Shown: piece by piece, positions 40,150 through 53,251 of the stretch
How the letters are laid out: every line of letters starts with the position of its first letter
How positions within the stretch are numbered: the stretch's first letter is position 1
DNA from: Streptomyces sp. SM11
Lineage (GTDB): Bacteria; Actinomycetota; Actinomycetes; Streptomycetales; Streptomycetaceae
DNA: 64,000 bases
NCBI RefSeq assembly: GCF_002910905.1
Contig: NZ_NEUE01000260.1
Location: 1 to 64,000 of the forward strand
Direction of reading: 5' to 3'
The notes under the pieces: model-generated
Told to the model about the DNA's origin: nothing
Database searches by the model: none
Seen by the model: only the letters and a program-made list of their open reading frames with translations
Program-made: the position numbers and the translations under genes

Positions 40150-40794
40150 TCAAGCCCCCTTGGCCGCGGTACGGACCAGGACGAGGCCGCCGTTCGGACC
40201 GGGGACCGCGCCCTTGATGAGGAGCAGACCCTTCTCCGCGTCAACCGCGTGGATGGTCAGGTTCTGGGTGGTGACGCGCTCGTTACCCATGCGGCCCGCC
40301 ATGCGCATGCCCTTGAAGACACGCCCAGGGGTGGCGCAGCCACCGATGGAACCGGGGGAACGGTGCTTGCGCTGGGTGCCGTGCCCGGCGCCGAGGCCCT
40401 TGAAGTTGTGACGCTTCATGACACCGGCGAAGCCCTTGCCCTTGCTCTTGCCCGTGACGTCGACCTTGACGCCGGACTCGAACACCTCGGCAGTGACCTC
40501 CTGGCCCAGCGTGTACTCGCTGGCGTCAGGGGTGCGGAGCTCCACCAGGTGGCGGCGCGGGGTGACGTCGGCCTTGGCGAAGTGACCCTTGAGGGGCTTG
40601 TTCACCTTGCGCGGGTCGATCTCGCCGAAGGCGATCTGGACCGCTTCGTAGCCGTCGCTGTCGTTCGTACGGACCTGCGTCACGACGCACGGACCGGCCT
40701 TGACGACGGTCACCGGGACAACCCGGTTGTTCTCGTCCCAGACCTGGGTCATGCCGAGCTTCTCGCCCAGGACGCCCTTGATGTTCTTGCTCAT
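40150..40794 (-). CDS. rplC: 50S ribosomal protein L3
   Basis: A 214-residue L3: [79 protein letters not shown]. The Gln in HGTQRKHR is the residue that can be methylated by PrmB. Early 50S assembly protein. Starts 14 bases after rpsJ. Confidence 0.98.
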
Positions 40795-40808
40795 CTCGGC
40801 CCGTCCCC

Positions 40809-41117
40809 TCAGAGCTTGATCTCGATGTCGACGCCAGCCGGCAGGTCGAGGCGCATCAGCGAGTCAACCGTCTTCGGCGTGGGGTCGAGAATGTCGATGA
40901 GGCGCTTGTGCGTGCGCATCTCGAAGTGCTCGCGAGAGTCCTTGTACTTGTGCGGCGACTTGATGACGCAGTACACGTTCTTCTCAGTGGGCAGCGGCAC
41001 CGGGCCCGCGACCGACGCACCAGTGCGGGTCACCGTCTCGACGATCTTCTTCGCCGAGGAGTCGATGACCTCGTGGTCGTAGGCCTTGAGCCGGATGCGG
41101 ATCTTCTGTCCCGCCAT
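40809..41117 (-). CDS. rpsJ: 30S ribosomal protein S10 (NusE)
   Basis: A 102-residue S10: [60 protein letters not shown]. It is also NusE, which links RNA polymerase (via NusG) to the ribosome. It heads the S10 cluster; a 563-base leader/promoter region lies upstream. The ATG at 41117 is the family start; a longer in-frame reading has no support. Confidence 0.98.
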
Positions 41118-41680
41118 GGCTACTAGTAGTCCTGTCTCTCGTAACGCTCTGGAACCCGGGGGGTTCTCTGGACTCCTCCTCCGACCCACGCGGTCGGGCG
41201 TGTCGCATCCCCTCTACGAAAATCTCCCGTAGGAGATCCCAACCAAGGGGGTGCGGACCCTGAGACCGCGGAACCGGGGGTGGAACACCCACCGGGTGCC
41301 TGGCCGGCGCCCTGCGTTGCTTCCCGGAAGATTCCCGTACGTCCGGCCCTACAGGGCCGACGAGTACTGTGGGACTCGCTTCCGGTCCTCCCGGCGGGAG
41401 GCGCGCAGCATTGACACTCAACCGAGCAACCTGGTCAGTGTGCCATACGGGGCGCGGGCCTGGCCAATCGAGTCGGAAATCCTACCCCGAGCGAGCGAGT
41501 ACTCAAACGCGGGCACGCATCCGGCGGTGCCGGCATCCGGAACATGCCCCTCCCCTGCTGCCCAGGCACTTTCGGGCAGAGCCGAATGGGCTGGCCGTCC
41601 CCTCCCCCACTTCGCGATGACCAGGACCGAGGCGGCCCGGGAGCAGGAGCCCGGCCGCACCGCGACCCTTGGGGGAACGC
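41118..41680. other. promoter and leader region of the S10 operon
   Basis: 563 bases with no credible gene. It holds a hairpin element at 41181-41205 that recurs before rpsL, and the rpsJ Shine-Dalgarno area. A lower-GC patch at about 41405-41500, where several TTG-A-type hexamers occur on the minus strand, is the likeliest promoter area. The last part (41560-41680) precedes the plus-strand gene at 41681 and must contain its promoter. Confidence 0.5.
41181..41205 (-). promoter_or_regulatory. shared leader hairpin of ribosomal operons, S10 copy
   Basis: A 25-base element identical, except for one base, to 50320-50344 before rpsL. On the transcribed (minus) strand it contains CCCGACCGCGTGGGTCGG, a hairpin with CCGACC/GGTCGG arms and a GCGT loop. 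It lies 64 bases upstream of the rpsJ start, inside the presumed 5' leader. Conservation between the two operons points to a common control or processing role. Confidence 0.75.
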
Positions 41681-42151
41681 ATGCGACCGAAGACCATGGC
41701 AAGGACGCTCGTCAGTCTCACCGCAGCCGTCGCGATCGCTGCGGGAGGCCTGGCCAGCGCGGGTACCGCCTTCGCGGCGCCCGCGCAGCAGGCCCCGGCG
41801 GCGGTGAGCGCGGAGGTGGGTGCGCTCGCGACGGTCAATCTGGGCCTGAGCAGGGCGCAGGCCCGGGATGTCCAGCGCGCGCTGAAGGCCCGCTGGGGTT
41901 ACACCGGCTCGATCGACGGGCTGCTCGGCACCAACAGCTGGAAGGCGATGCAGCGCTTCCTCAAGAAGCACTACAGCTACGGGGACTCGATCGACGGGAT
42001 CGTCGGCCCCAACACGGTGAAGGCACTCCAGCGCTACCTCAAGAGGTTCTACGGCTACACCGGCCGGATCGACGGAGTGGCCGGATCGGGCACCCAGGCG
42101 GCGTTCAAGCGGGCCGCCGACGTCTGCCCCGGCGGCTGCCTGCTCACCTGA
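41681..42151 (+). CDS. secreted peptidoglycan-binding-like protein
   Basis: A 156-residue exported protein. The signal peptide is MRPKTMARTLVSLTAAVAIA followed by AGGLASAGTAFA, cut near AFA-AP. The mature part has three tandem units of about 40 residues built on the pattern W/F-GYTGSIDGLLGTNSWKAMQRFL, seen as GYTGSIDG, SYGDSIDG and GYTGRIDG, related to PG_binding_1 domains. It probably binds cell-wall glycan strands. It is intact although the next three genes are broken. GGGGGAACGC precedes the ATG. Confidence 0.85.
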   Translation: MRPKTMARTLVSLTAAVAIAAGGLASAGTAFAAPAQQAPAAVSAEVGALATVNLGLSRAQARDVQRALKARWGYTGSIDGLLGTNSWKAMQRFLKKHYSYGDSIDGIVGPNTVKALQRYLKRFYGYTGRIDGVAGSGTQAAFKRAADVCPGGCLLT

Positions 42152-42171
42152 ACCGGCCCACAGCACCTGTC

Positions 42172-42206
42172 CGCCCGGCCCGCCGCAGCTCTTGGCGGGC
42201 CGGGCG
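42172..42206. terminator. terminator hairpin after the PG-binding gene
   Basis: A perfect 13-bp stem, CGCCCGGCCCGCC at 42172-42184 and GGCGGGCCGGGCG at 42194-42206, loop 9 bases, 20 bases after the stop. Confidence 0.75.
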
Positions 42207-42346
42207 TTCGGTCTTCCCCCGGTCCCTCCGAAAAGCGGCTCGGTCCCCTCGCGCCGCTTTGCCCCGTGCCCCCCTACGCCGCCGGCATGGCAAGGCTGGG
42301 CTTCCCGTACAGACCGCCGAAGCCCAGGGCAATCGGGGGGAATGCC

Positions 42347-42592
42347 ATGCTTCGCATCCACATCCACCGACACCGGCCTGGCCAGAACCCGCGTGGCCGC
42401 CGGACCCGACCCGCTGTGGGAGATCCGCGCCGGCCCACGCCGGTTCCAGACCCGCCGGGCCCGCTGGGCCTACGCCGACTGGTACCGCACGGCCCGCGAC
42501 CGGCTGCACGCCCAGCACCTCACCCACACCCTGCGCACCTTCCTGCTGCCCCTGGTCCCCCGGGTCGCCTACTTCCCGGACCTCCCGACCCC
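42347..42592 (+). pseudogene. broken paralogue of the ArsR-like regulator at 6751-7767 (N-terminal part only)
   Basis: The start MLRIHI is in one frame and the continuation LARTRVAAGPDPLWEIRAGP, RRFQTRRARWAYADWYRTARD, LRTFLLPLVPRVAYFPDLPTP in the +1 frame. Removing one C near 42364 restores MLRIHITDTGLARTRVAAG, which aligns with the intact regulator (MLRIHFGDADLARTRFTGG). Similarity stops at about residue 85, where the end of a lipoprotein pseudogene on the other strand begins. The HTH part is missing. Confidence 0.88.
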
Positions 42593-43136
42593 ACGCGAGA
42601 GGGACGAAGCCACCGGTTCCCTGTCCCAGAAGCAGGGAGAGGTGACGCCGACACTCAGTTGGCCGCCCATTCCCATCGCTACCTGCATAAGGAAATCATC
42701 GGGCTTGCTCCTCAAGTTGGCTGCAACCACGCGGCGTTCGTAATCCGGGGCGACGCCGACGACGTGACCGGCTTCCTTCCAGTTCCCGAAGGCCTTACGG
42801 ACGACGTCCTTTGCCGCGTCTCGCGGAATGCCTGTCAGCCAGTAGTTCCGCGTCAGAGTGACGCGCTCCTCGGATCCGCCGTCACCGGGTTCCCCGCAGG
42901 ACTTCACTCCTCCGCCGAACGGCTCACGAGCCGGCTGTGGGATCACTCCGCGAACGGCTTCCCGGATCAAGGCCTCAGCGGTGCGCTCCGCCCTGGCTCA
43001 TGTCCATTCCCGTGCCTCTGTTTCGAGCAGGAGAACCACTCGCTTCACGCCCTGTCGACTCGTCGCCGCCCGCGCCACACCCGCCCGCGAGGAAAGAAAG
43101 ACTGACGATCAGACAGGTCAGATGTCCAGTTCTCAT
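42569..43136 (-). pseudogene. lipoprotein gene broken by a single-base insertion
   Basis: The N-terminal part MRTGHLTCLIVSLSFLAGGC carries a lipobox (LAGGC) and runs to GTGMDMSQ, then hits a stop. The next frame continues AERTAEALIREAVRGVIPQP, VTLTRNYWLTGIPRDAAKDV, ANLRSKPDDFLMQVAMGMGG. Deleting one G from the GGG at 42991-42993 joins them as MSQAERTAEALIREAV. Intact relatives are small Streptomyces lipoproteins of unknown role. The far C-terminus (after SPCFWDREP) appears foreign, so the 3' end may be truncated as well. Confidence 0.78.
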
Positions 43137-43247
43137 ACCGGTTCCGCCCCACTTGTCGGACACTCACCACTCACGACCAGCTCCATGGTTTCAGGGTTCA
43201 CAGGCTCCCCTCGACGCGAACCTGCAACCCGCCCAGAAGGCCATTGA

Positions 43248-44779
43248 GCAGGGCGCCCGACCACGGCTGCCCATCCGCTCCCAGCCCTGCGGGGCCGGCT
43301 CGTGCTGCGTACCGTCGTCGCCGACGACTCGCCGCTGGAGCGGGCCGGTTCGTATACGTACGAGTCACTGATCGACGTCCTGGTCGGGCTGCTGGAGCAG
43401 TACCGGCCGACCGTCGTGCACACCCTCGACCCGGACCCCGACCTCCAGTTCAGCAGCGAGTACGAGCGCCGCCGGGACAGCGAGCAGCGCGGGTACTCCG
43501 ACCACGCCGACCACACCGCGGCCGGGTGCTTCGCCTGGGCCGCCCCGATCTGCTGGGTGGCGGCGACGACGGGGCGCGGGGAGCCGGTGCCCGGGTTCGT
43601 CGTCGCCGCGTTCCGGGGGTACTACAACCGGCACTGGCCCAAGAACCTGCCGCCCTCGGTGCTGGAGCGGAAGGCCGCCCACCTCGTCCCGTACGGCGGC
43701 GCGCCCGACTGGGAGTGCGGCAACCCCTCGGGGTGCGGTGACTACAACGTCGGCGGCGACCGGCCCTTGACCAATCGCAAGGGCTGGGTCCGCTCCACCC
43801 ACCACCGCTACCCGGGCCCCCGTCCCGTGGTCGCCGCCGGCCCCGACGGGCGGCTGACCGTGTACGGGGTGCTGGGGCTGCGGGCCGTGCGGTGGAGCGA
43901 GAGCGCCCCGGGCGGCGGGATCACGGACGCGCCGGACGACCTCGGCGGCGGGCCGCTCGCCCCGGTACTGGGCTCCGCGACGACGGCGGACGGGCGGCAG
44001 TTGCTGTTCGGGCTGCGGTTCGCGGCGCTCGGCGGACACGGCGCGGACAACGAACGCGAGATCGTGCTCCTGGAGCAGCGCTCCCCCGGCGGCCCCTTCC
44101 GGGCCTGGCGGGGGCTCGGCTACCCCGCTGCGGGCCGCGACCACAGCCGCCGCATCGGGATACCCGTCGCCGTCGCCGCGCCGGACGGCCGCGTCCACCT
44201 GTTCGTGCGCAACGCGGAGAAGGGGCTCAGTACCCGGGTGCGCGACGCGGTCACCGGCCGCTGGAGCGCCTGGCGCGACATGGGCGGCGGTGAGGTGCAG
44301 GACGGGGTGACCGCGGTCGTGGACACGGCGGGGCGCGTCCATGCGTACGCGGCAGGGCACCACGCCGTGCACCACTGGACCCAGGACACCCCGGGGACCG
44401 ACGTCACCGCCCGTACCCAGCTCACCGGCTCCCCCGTTCCCGCGCACGCGCCCGGCGCGCTCCCCGCGCCCGACGGGTCCGTGGAGCTGTACTACCGGCC
44501 GGCCGCGCGGGAGCGGCTCGCCGTCGTCCGGGCCGACCGCGCCCCCGTACCCCGTTTCGGCGGGTACGGTCCGGTGACCGCCGCCGCCTCACCGGGCGTC
44601 CCGGTCCTGCTCGGCCGGTCGGCGGAGGGCCGGATCCAGCTACGTACCGCCGAGGGCACCGCGGTACGGTCCCGGGGCCACGTCGCCTTGGACGGCGCCA
44701 CCCTCCACCTCGGGGCGGCGGGCGGCCGGTCGTCGTGGGGTTCGGGCCGGACGGCGCCCCGTGGGTGTGGCGGCCGTAG
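43248..44779 (+). pseudogene. PIG-L-type deacetylase, N-terminally truncated and frameshifted
   Basis: The surviving part includes SLIDVLVGLLEQYRPTVVHT, LDPDPDLQ, SDHADHTAAGCFAWAAP (a metal-binding His/Asp segment of LmbE/PIG-L enzymes) and FRGYYNRHWPKNLPPSVLERK, followed by a beta-propeller-like domain with repeated PDGR-V/F blades. The N-terminal HPDDE zinc motif and signal peptide are absent upstream of 43248. Near 44720 a one-base deletion shifts frame: the alternative frame ends naturally PVVVGFGPDGAPWVWRP at TAG 44777-44779. Without correction the frame runs into the protease gene downstream. Confidence 0.75.
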
Positions 44780-44927
44780 AAGTGGATGCGTTGGGCCCAA
44801 CTGTCGTTCCATAAAGCCGCGTTATGGCCAAACGCTAGTACCCCGGCCTCATCGCGCTCCGGCACCCTGTTGCCCACCATCCCCCACGGACACGCACACC
44901 CCAGCGTGTCGCGCGAAACGAGGAATC

Positions 44928-45653
44928 ATGCGTATATCCAGACTCGTGCCCGCTGCCGCCGCAGCGGCGGCCTGCGTCCTCGCCCTCTTCGCACCGTCCG
45001 CCTCGGCCGCCCCCGAGGCCCCTCTGCGGGACGCCCCGCCCCCGACCACCCAGATCATCGGCGGCGGCTACGCGCAGAACGCCCCATGGGCCGCGCGTCT
45101 CTTCTCGAACGGCAGGGAGACCTGTTCGGCGACGATCATCGCGCCGACCTGGATCCTCACCGCCAAGCACTGCGTCACCGGCGGCGGCCTGTCGTTCCGC
45201 ATCGGCAGCCTCGACCAGCACAGCGGCGGTGTGGTCGCCAACGGCGTCCAGACCTACACCCACGGCTCGGACCTGGCCCTCGTCCGGCTGGACCGCTCGG
45301 TGCAGGCCACCTACTCCCGCCTCGGCCAGCCCGGCACGGTCCGCGTCGGACAGAACGTGCAGGTCTGGGGCTGGGGCGCCACCTCCCGGTGCGGCTCCGA
45401 GGCAAACTGCCAGTCCCGCTACCTGAAGGTCGCCAACGTGACGGTGACCCACGGCTGCGGTGACGCGTACGGCGGCTCGGCGATCTGCGCCCGACGGGGC
45501 AACGGCATCACCGCCGGCGGTGACTCGGGCGGCCCGATGACGTTGAACGGCGTCCAGGTCGGCGTCGCCTCCACCAGCGACCGCCAGACCACGACCGCGT
45601 ACACGAACGTCACCGCGTACCGGTCCTGGATCCAGTCGATCGCGGGCGTCTGA
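44928..45653 (+). CDS. secreted trypsin-like serine protease (S1)
   Basis: A 241-residue exported protease. Signal peptide MRISRLVPAAAAAAACVLAL; propeptide to the activation-like site TTQIIGGGYA. Catalytic triad: His in WILTAKHCVTG, Asp in HGSDLALVRLD, Ser in ITAGGDSGGPM. Cys pairs typical of S1 enzymes are present. The ATG at 44928 follows a GAGGAATC site; the open frame extends far upstream only because the PIG-L pseudogene is frameshifted into it. Two hairpins follow. Confidence 0.94.
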   Translation: MRISRLVPAAAAAAACVLALFAPSASAAPEAPLRDAPPPTTQIIGGGYAQNAPWAARLFSNGRETCSATIIAPTWILTAKHCVTGGGLSFRIGSLDQHSGGVVANGVQTYTHGSDLALVRLDRSVQATYSRLGQPGTVRVGQNVQVWGWGATSRCGSEANCQSRYLKVANVTVTHGCGDAYGGSAICARRGNGITAGGDSGGPMTLNGVQVGVASTSDRQTTTAYTNVTAYRSWIQSIAGV

Positions 45654-45707
45654 CCGGACGCCCCACCCGGGCGACGGGCACCTGACCGACCCGCCGCCCC
45701 CTGAACC

Positions 45708-45751
45708 GTAGGGCCCCCGTACCTCTCCGCCCTGAGGTACCGGGGCCCTAC
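45708..45751. terminator. terminator hairpin after the serine protease
   Basis: Arms 45708-45725 and 45734-45751 pair over 18 positions with one mismatch; the inner arm is GTACCTC/GAGGTAC and the loop is 8 bases. It lies 55 bases beyond the protease stop. Confidence 0.75.
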
Positions 45752-45825
45752 AGCCATCCCCGGCGAGCCGTGCTCCGCGCGCCGGCCCGGCGGGTCCACG
45801 CCTGTTCCCCGCACCGGCCGTACGC

Positions 45826-45863
45826 GAAGGGCCCCGCACCTCCGAGGAGGTGCGGGGCCCTTC
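45826..45863. terminator. terminator hairpin after tuf
   Basis: Arms GAAGGGCCCCGCACCTCC at 45826-45843 and the exact complement at 45846-45863, a stem of 16-18 bp. It is 44 bases beyond the tuf stop (minus strand) and ends with TTCTGT, so it closes the str operon. Confidence 0.82.
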
Positions 45864-45906
45864 TGTGCGACTCGGTGAGCCACCAGGTCCAAGGACCAAG
45901 CAGAAA

Positions 45907-47100
<1,194 letters not shown>

Positions 47101-47175
47101 TGGGGTCCTCCTGAGTGGTTCTGTACGCCTTGCTTCATCGGCGCCAGGTGATCTTTGCTGGGGTGCCGGCGCCGG

Positions 47176-47215
47176 GGGCATTCCGCACAGTGCTCGCGCG
47201 CTGTGCGAAATGCCC
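47176..47215. terminator. hairpin between fusA and tuf
   Basis: GGGCATTCCGCACAG at 47176-47190 pairs with CTGTGCGAAATGCCC at 47201-47215 over 15 positions with one mismatch. It lies 43 bases after the fusA stop and 76 bases before the tuf start; a tuf promoter is expected nearby. Confidence 0.7.
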
Positions 47216-47257
47216 GCCCGGCTCCGGTGACAAGCCTAAAGCGTGAGCTCGGGAGAG

Positions 47258-49387
<2,130 letters not shown>

Positions 49388-49425
49388 AAGGCTCAATCTT
49401 CTCTCGGTCTCGATGGGGGTAGCGA

Positions 49426-49896
49426 CTACCAGCGGTAGTGCGCGAAGGCCTTGTTGGACTCGGCCATCTTGTGGGTGTCCTCACGCTTCTTGACCGAAGC
49501 GCCGAGGCCGTTGGAGGCGTCGAGCAGTTCGTTCATGAGGCGCTCGGTCATGGTCTTCTCGCGGCGGGCGCGGGAGTAACCGACGAGCCAGCGCAGGGCG
49601 AGGGTGGAGGCGCGACCGGGCTTGACCTCGATCGGCACCTGGTAGGTGGCGCCACCGACACGGCGGGACTTGACCTCGAGCGAGGGCTTGACGTTCTCAA
49701 GCGCGCGCTTCAGCGTGATGACCGGGTCGTTGCCGGTCTTCTCGCGGAGGCCTTCCATGGCGCCGTACACGATCCGCTCGGCGGTGGAACGCTTGCCGTC
49801 GAGGAGGATCTTGTTGATCAGCGAGGTGACAAGAGGAGAGCTGTAGACCGGGTCGATGATGACCGGGCGCTTCGGGGCGGGGCCCTTACGAGGCAT
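49426..49896 (-). CDS. rpsG: 30S ribosomal protein S7
   Basis: A 156-residue S7: [60 protein letters not shown], ending [11 protein letters not shown]. Primary binder of the 16S 3' domain and, in E. coli, repressor of the str operon. Starts 2 bases after rpsL. Confidence 0.98.
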
Positions 49897-49898
49897 TC

Positions 49899-50270
49899 TT
49901 ACTTCTCCTTCTTGGCGCCGTAGCGGCTGCGGGCCTGCTTGCGGTTCTTGACACCCTGGGTGTCAAGGGAGCCGCGGATGATCTTGTAACGAACACCCGG
50001 CAGGTCCTTCACACGGCCACCACGCACGAGCACGATGGAGTGCTCCTGCAGGTTGTGTCCCTCACCCGGGATGTAGGCCGTGACCTCGATGCCGGAGGTC
50101 AGACGCACACGCGCGACCTTACGGAGCGCCGAGTTCGGCTTCTTCGGGGTGGTCGTGAACACACGCGTGCAGACGCCACGCCGCTGGGGCGAACCCTCGA
50201 GCGCGGGCGTCTTGTTCTTCTCGACCTTGTCCTGCCGGCCCTTCCGGACCAGCTGCTGGATCGTAGGCAC
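49899..50270 (-). CDS. rpsL: 30S ribosomal protein S12
   Basis: A 123-residue S12: [40 protein letters not shown], ending [13 protein letters not shown]. Lys43 (TTPKKPNS) and Lys88 (GGRVKDLPG) are wild type, so the sequence predicts a streptomycin-sensitive ribosome. First gene of the str operon; the leader has the shared hairpin element. Confidence 0.98.
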
Positions 50271-50319
50271 TACTTCTCCGGTTTCTGTGTGCCGTTCGTG
50301 AAACTAACCTGGAACATCG

Positions 50320-50344
50320 CCGACCCACGCGGTCGGGTGTGTCG
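50320..50344 (-). promoter_or_regulatory. shared leader hairpin of ribosomal operons, str copy
   Basis: The same 25-base element as at 41181-41205, with one C/T difference in the 3' flank of the hairpin. On the minus strand it holds CCCGACCGCGTGGGTCGG. It lies 50 bases upstream of the rpsL start. See the S10 copy for the paired observation. Confidence 0.75.
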
Positions 50345-50355
50345 AATACTGCGGA

Positions 50356-50376
50356 CTTCCGCCCTAAGGGCGGAAG
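50356..50376. promoter_or_regulatory. second hairpin in the str leader
   Basis: CTTCCGCCC at 50356-50364 and GGGCGGAAG at 50368-50376 form a perfect 9-bp stem with a TAA loop. It is 12 bases upstream (in the direction of transcription) of the shared element, so the two form a tandem pair in or just before the 5' leader. There is no equivalent at S10. Confidence 0.6.
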
Positions 50377-50727
50377 GGGCGCAGATTGCGGTGGCTACAG
50401 ACAGACCCGCGATGCGGTTGAGGACACGCACACGAGCCCAGGCACACCCCAGGCACAAGGCTTGAGCGTACCTACCTCACGGAGCTGGGTCAAAACAAAT
50501 GCTGTCCACACCGCACCGGGGCCTTCGACCACCGGCGACGGGCGGCGACACCTCCCGGCCGACGCCCGTGCCCGCGTACGCCGGCCCCCGTGTTCGCGGA
50601 CGCATGCCCCGGGCGGGGAGAGCCCGGCCATGGCACGCGCACCGGGGCCGAGTCCGGTCGCGATACGCGCACCGGGCTGAGTCCGGGCGCGGTACGCACA
50701 CCGAGGTGGTGGGCCCGGGCGCGCTCC

Positions 50728-51402
50728 TCAGCGGGTCACGTCGTCCGGGGTGGCGGCCCTCCCGCCCTCCTTCGACCGGCGCAGCCGCGGCGGCGGGAGG
50801 GTCGGGATGGTCGGGACACGGGAGCTGCGGCTCTTGCGTACGAGCGCGGGTTCGGGCCCGGCCCCGGTGCGCGGCGGCCGGGACGGCGGATCCGTCTGCC
50901 CGTCGGCCTCGGGGCGGTCGTGGCGGGGCTCCCCGTCGGCGGGACGGCCGCGCTCCCCCGACCCGTCGGCCCGGGAAGCGCCGCCACGGGCGGGATCGTC
51001 CCGGCCGTGGCGGCCGTCCGGCTCCCGGACATCGCCGCCGCGCCCCTCCTGCCGGAAGGGGATCACCGCGGCCTGCCCCGGCGTGCGCGTGGACTCCACC
51101 AGCCGCAGGGGCCGCCGGCTCGCGGTCCGCGCCGCCTCGACAGCGGACTCGTAGTGGGCGGCGGCGTCGCGCCAGCCGTGGGAGTACGCCAGCAGCTCGC
51201 GCCGCTCCAGCTCCGCTCGCAGGAGGACGACGACCTTGTGGGGTTCGTGGCCGTCGAGGAGGGCTCCCAGTTCGGCGAGGAGCGCCGTGTACGTCTCCGG
51301 CGTCGGCGTCCCGGCCGGCGGAGTGCTGGGCCCTCCGGGCCCGGCGGGGGGGGGTTCGGGGGCGTCGCCTGTGGTCCGGGAGCATCCTTCCCGTTCGGCC
51401 AT
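50728..51402 (-). CDS. hypothetical protein with a conserved central helical domain
   Basis: A 224-residue protein. After a Pro/Gly/Thr-rich start, a helical domain (TYTALLAELGALLDGHEPHK, VVVLLRAELERRELLAYSHG, WRDAAAHYESAVEAARTASR) is followed by a long, charged and disordered tail. ATG at 51402 is chosen for its GAGGGGGG site. Similar unannotated proteins occur near rpsL in other streptomycetes as I recall, but no function is known. Confidence 0.62.
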   Translation of the reverse strand: MAEREGCSRTTGDAPEPPPAGPGGPSTPPAGTPTPETYTALLAELGALLDGHEPHKVVVLLRAELERRELLAYSHGWRDAAAHYESAVEAARTASRRPLRLVESTRTPGQAAVIPFRQEGRGGDVREPDGRHGRDDPARGGASRADGSGERGRPADGEPRHDRPEADGQTDPPSRPPRTGAGPEPALVRKSRSSRVPTIPTLPPPRLRRSKEGGRAATPDDVTR

Positions 51403-51759
51403 GCGCCCCCCTCTTTGCCGCCCGCGCGAGTCGCACCGCACCGGGCGGCGCCCGGACGTTCTCGGCGATCGGGCGCTCTCGTTCTGCGCTGCGCGCACCT
51501 AGCGGGGTGCGCCCACGCACGGTCGTGCGTGGACCTGCGGCGTCGTTCGAACCTGCGCTGGGGCGGGGGGAGACAGGCCCGAACAGCTTACGGGGCAGGT
51601 TGAGGGACTGGTTTCCCGGCCCGGCGCAAGATCGACTTCGCCCGCCGCGGCCCCCTCGCGGAGCCCCGCGAATCACCGGCGGGCAGGGCCGGGGGCGTCA
51701 GCCGGAGACCCGGGAGCGGCCGCGCGCGCCAGGGGGACGGGAGGAAGCGGCCGTGCGCG
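51403..51759. other. intergenic region
   Basis: 357 bases between two minus-strand genes. Very GC-rich. No convincing gene, hairpin or promoter was found; the promoter of the gene starting at 51402 must be here, and the 3' end near 51700-51759 may hold the terminator of the XRE gene. Confidence 0.35.
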
Positions 51760-52206
51760 TCAGTCGGAGGCGAGCGGCGCACGTCGCTGCGCGGCCTCGA
51801 TCGCCGGCGCGGGCAGGAACTGGCCCGCGACCCGGACGAACATCTCGCGCTGGTCCGCCGGCACACCCAGCGCGACGGCGGCTTCCTCAAGGGTGAGCGG
51901 ACGGCCGTCCGCCGAGGGCGCACCGGTCGGCACGGACGGGAGCGGCAGGTCCTCCTCGGTGAGCCGGCCGGAGCGGATGAGCATGTCGCGCACCGGCACC
52001 TGGAGCACCTGGGCGAGACGCCGGGTGGTCTCCAGGTCGGGCATGCTCTGGCGCTGGAGGAGGCGGGTGATGGCGGCCCGGTGGACTCCGGCCTCGTCGG
52101 CGAGACGGGACTTGCCGCCGCCACGTGGACTGTCGATGTCGAAGCCGCGCCGGCGGATCAGTTCCTCGATCCAGGTCGCGAAGCTGTCGATTTCGCCCGT
52201 GGTCAT
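51760..52206 (-). CDS. XRE-family helix-turn-helix regulator
   Basis: A 148-residue protein. HTH at about residues 25-75: GGGKSRLADEAGVHRAAITR, LLQRQSMPDLETTRRLAQVL, QVPVRDMLIRSGRL. The C-terminal LTLEEAAVALGVPADQREMF helix is another short helical motif. It is divergent from the gene at 52400 across a 193-base spacer that is noticeably less GC-rich. It is thus a good candidate for the repressor of the tail module. Confidence 0.82.
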   Translation of the reverse strand: MTTGEIDSFATWIEELIRRRGFDIDSPRGGGKSRLADEAGVHRAAITRLLQRQSMPDLETTRRLAQVLQVPVRDMLIRSGRLTEEDLPLPSVPTGAPSADGRPLTLEEAAVALGVPADQREMFVRVAGQFLPAPAIEAAQRRAPLASD

Positions 52207-52399
52207 GGGGCACTCGCCTCCCTCCGAAGCGGTGACCAGACTATCGCGCTTGCGCGCAAGGAATTACCCGCCTCCCGATACCGTATGGGCAAAATCCCCG
52301 CATATAAAGAGCGCAGACACCAGATTCCTCCTTGCGTGCGAGCACGCAACATGCCAATGTGCGATCTCGCAACATCTGGTGCGGGGAGAAGGGATCGCC
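52207..52399. promoter_or_regulatory. divergent low-GC control region before the tail module
   Basis: 193 bases between the XRE gene and the plus-strand gene at 52400. It is lower in GC than its surroundings and contains a partial inverted pair of TTGCGCGCAA (at about 52251-52260, a perfect 10-base palindrome) and TTGCGTGCGAGCACGCAA (at about 52332-52349, CTTGCGTGC...GCACGCAA). Such paired TTGCG-NNN-CGCAA sites are plausible operators for the XRE protein; the match is by eye. Confidence 0.55.

Positions 52400-53247
<848 letters not shown>

Positions 53248-53251
<4 letters not shown>

Larger units (their letters stand above)
50271..50727. other. promoter and leader region of the str operon
   Basis: 457 bases with no credible gene. 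Near rpsL is the shared hairpin (50320-50344) and next to it a second perfect hairpin (50356-50376). The likely rpsL promoter lies at about 50400-50480 on the minus strand, where TTGTGC occurs, but no full promoter is certain. The rest (50500-50727) is GC-rich with degenerate GGCCGAGTCCGG-like and CACACCG-like short repeats. Confidence 0.5.

Noticed and set aside
43302-45653. A 783-codon open frame joining the PIG-L-like sequence and the serine protease
   Set aside because: The protease has its own signal peptide, start and Shine-Dalgarno site at 44928. The PIG-L part leaves its natural frame at about 44720, so the long frame is the product of a frameshift, not a fusion protein.
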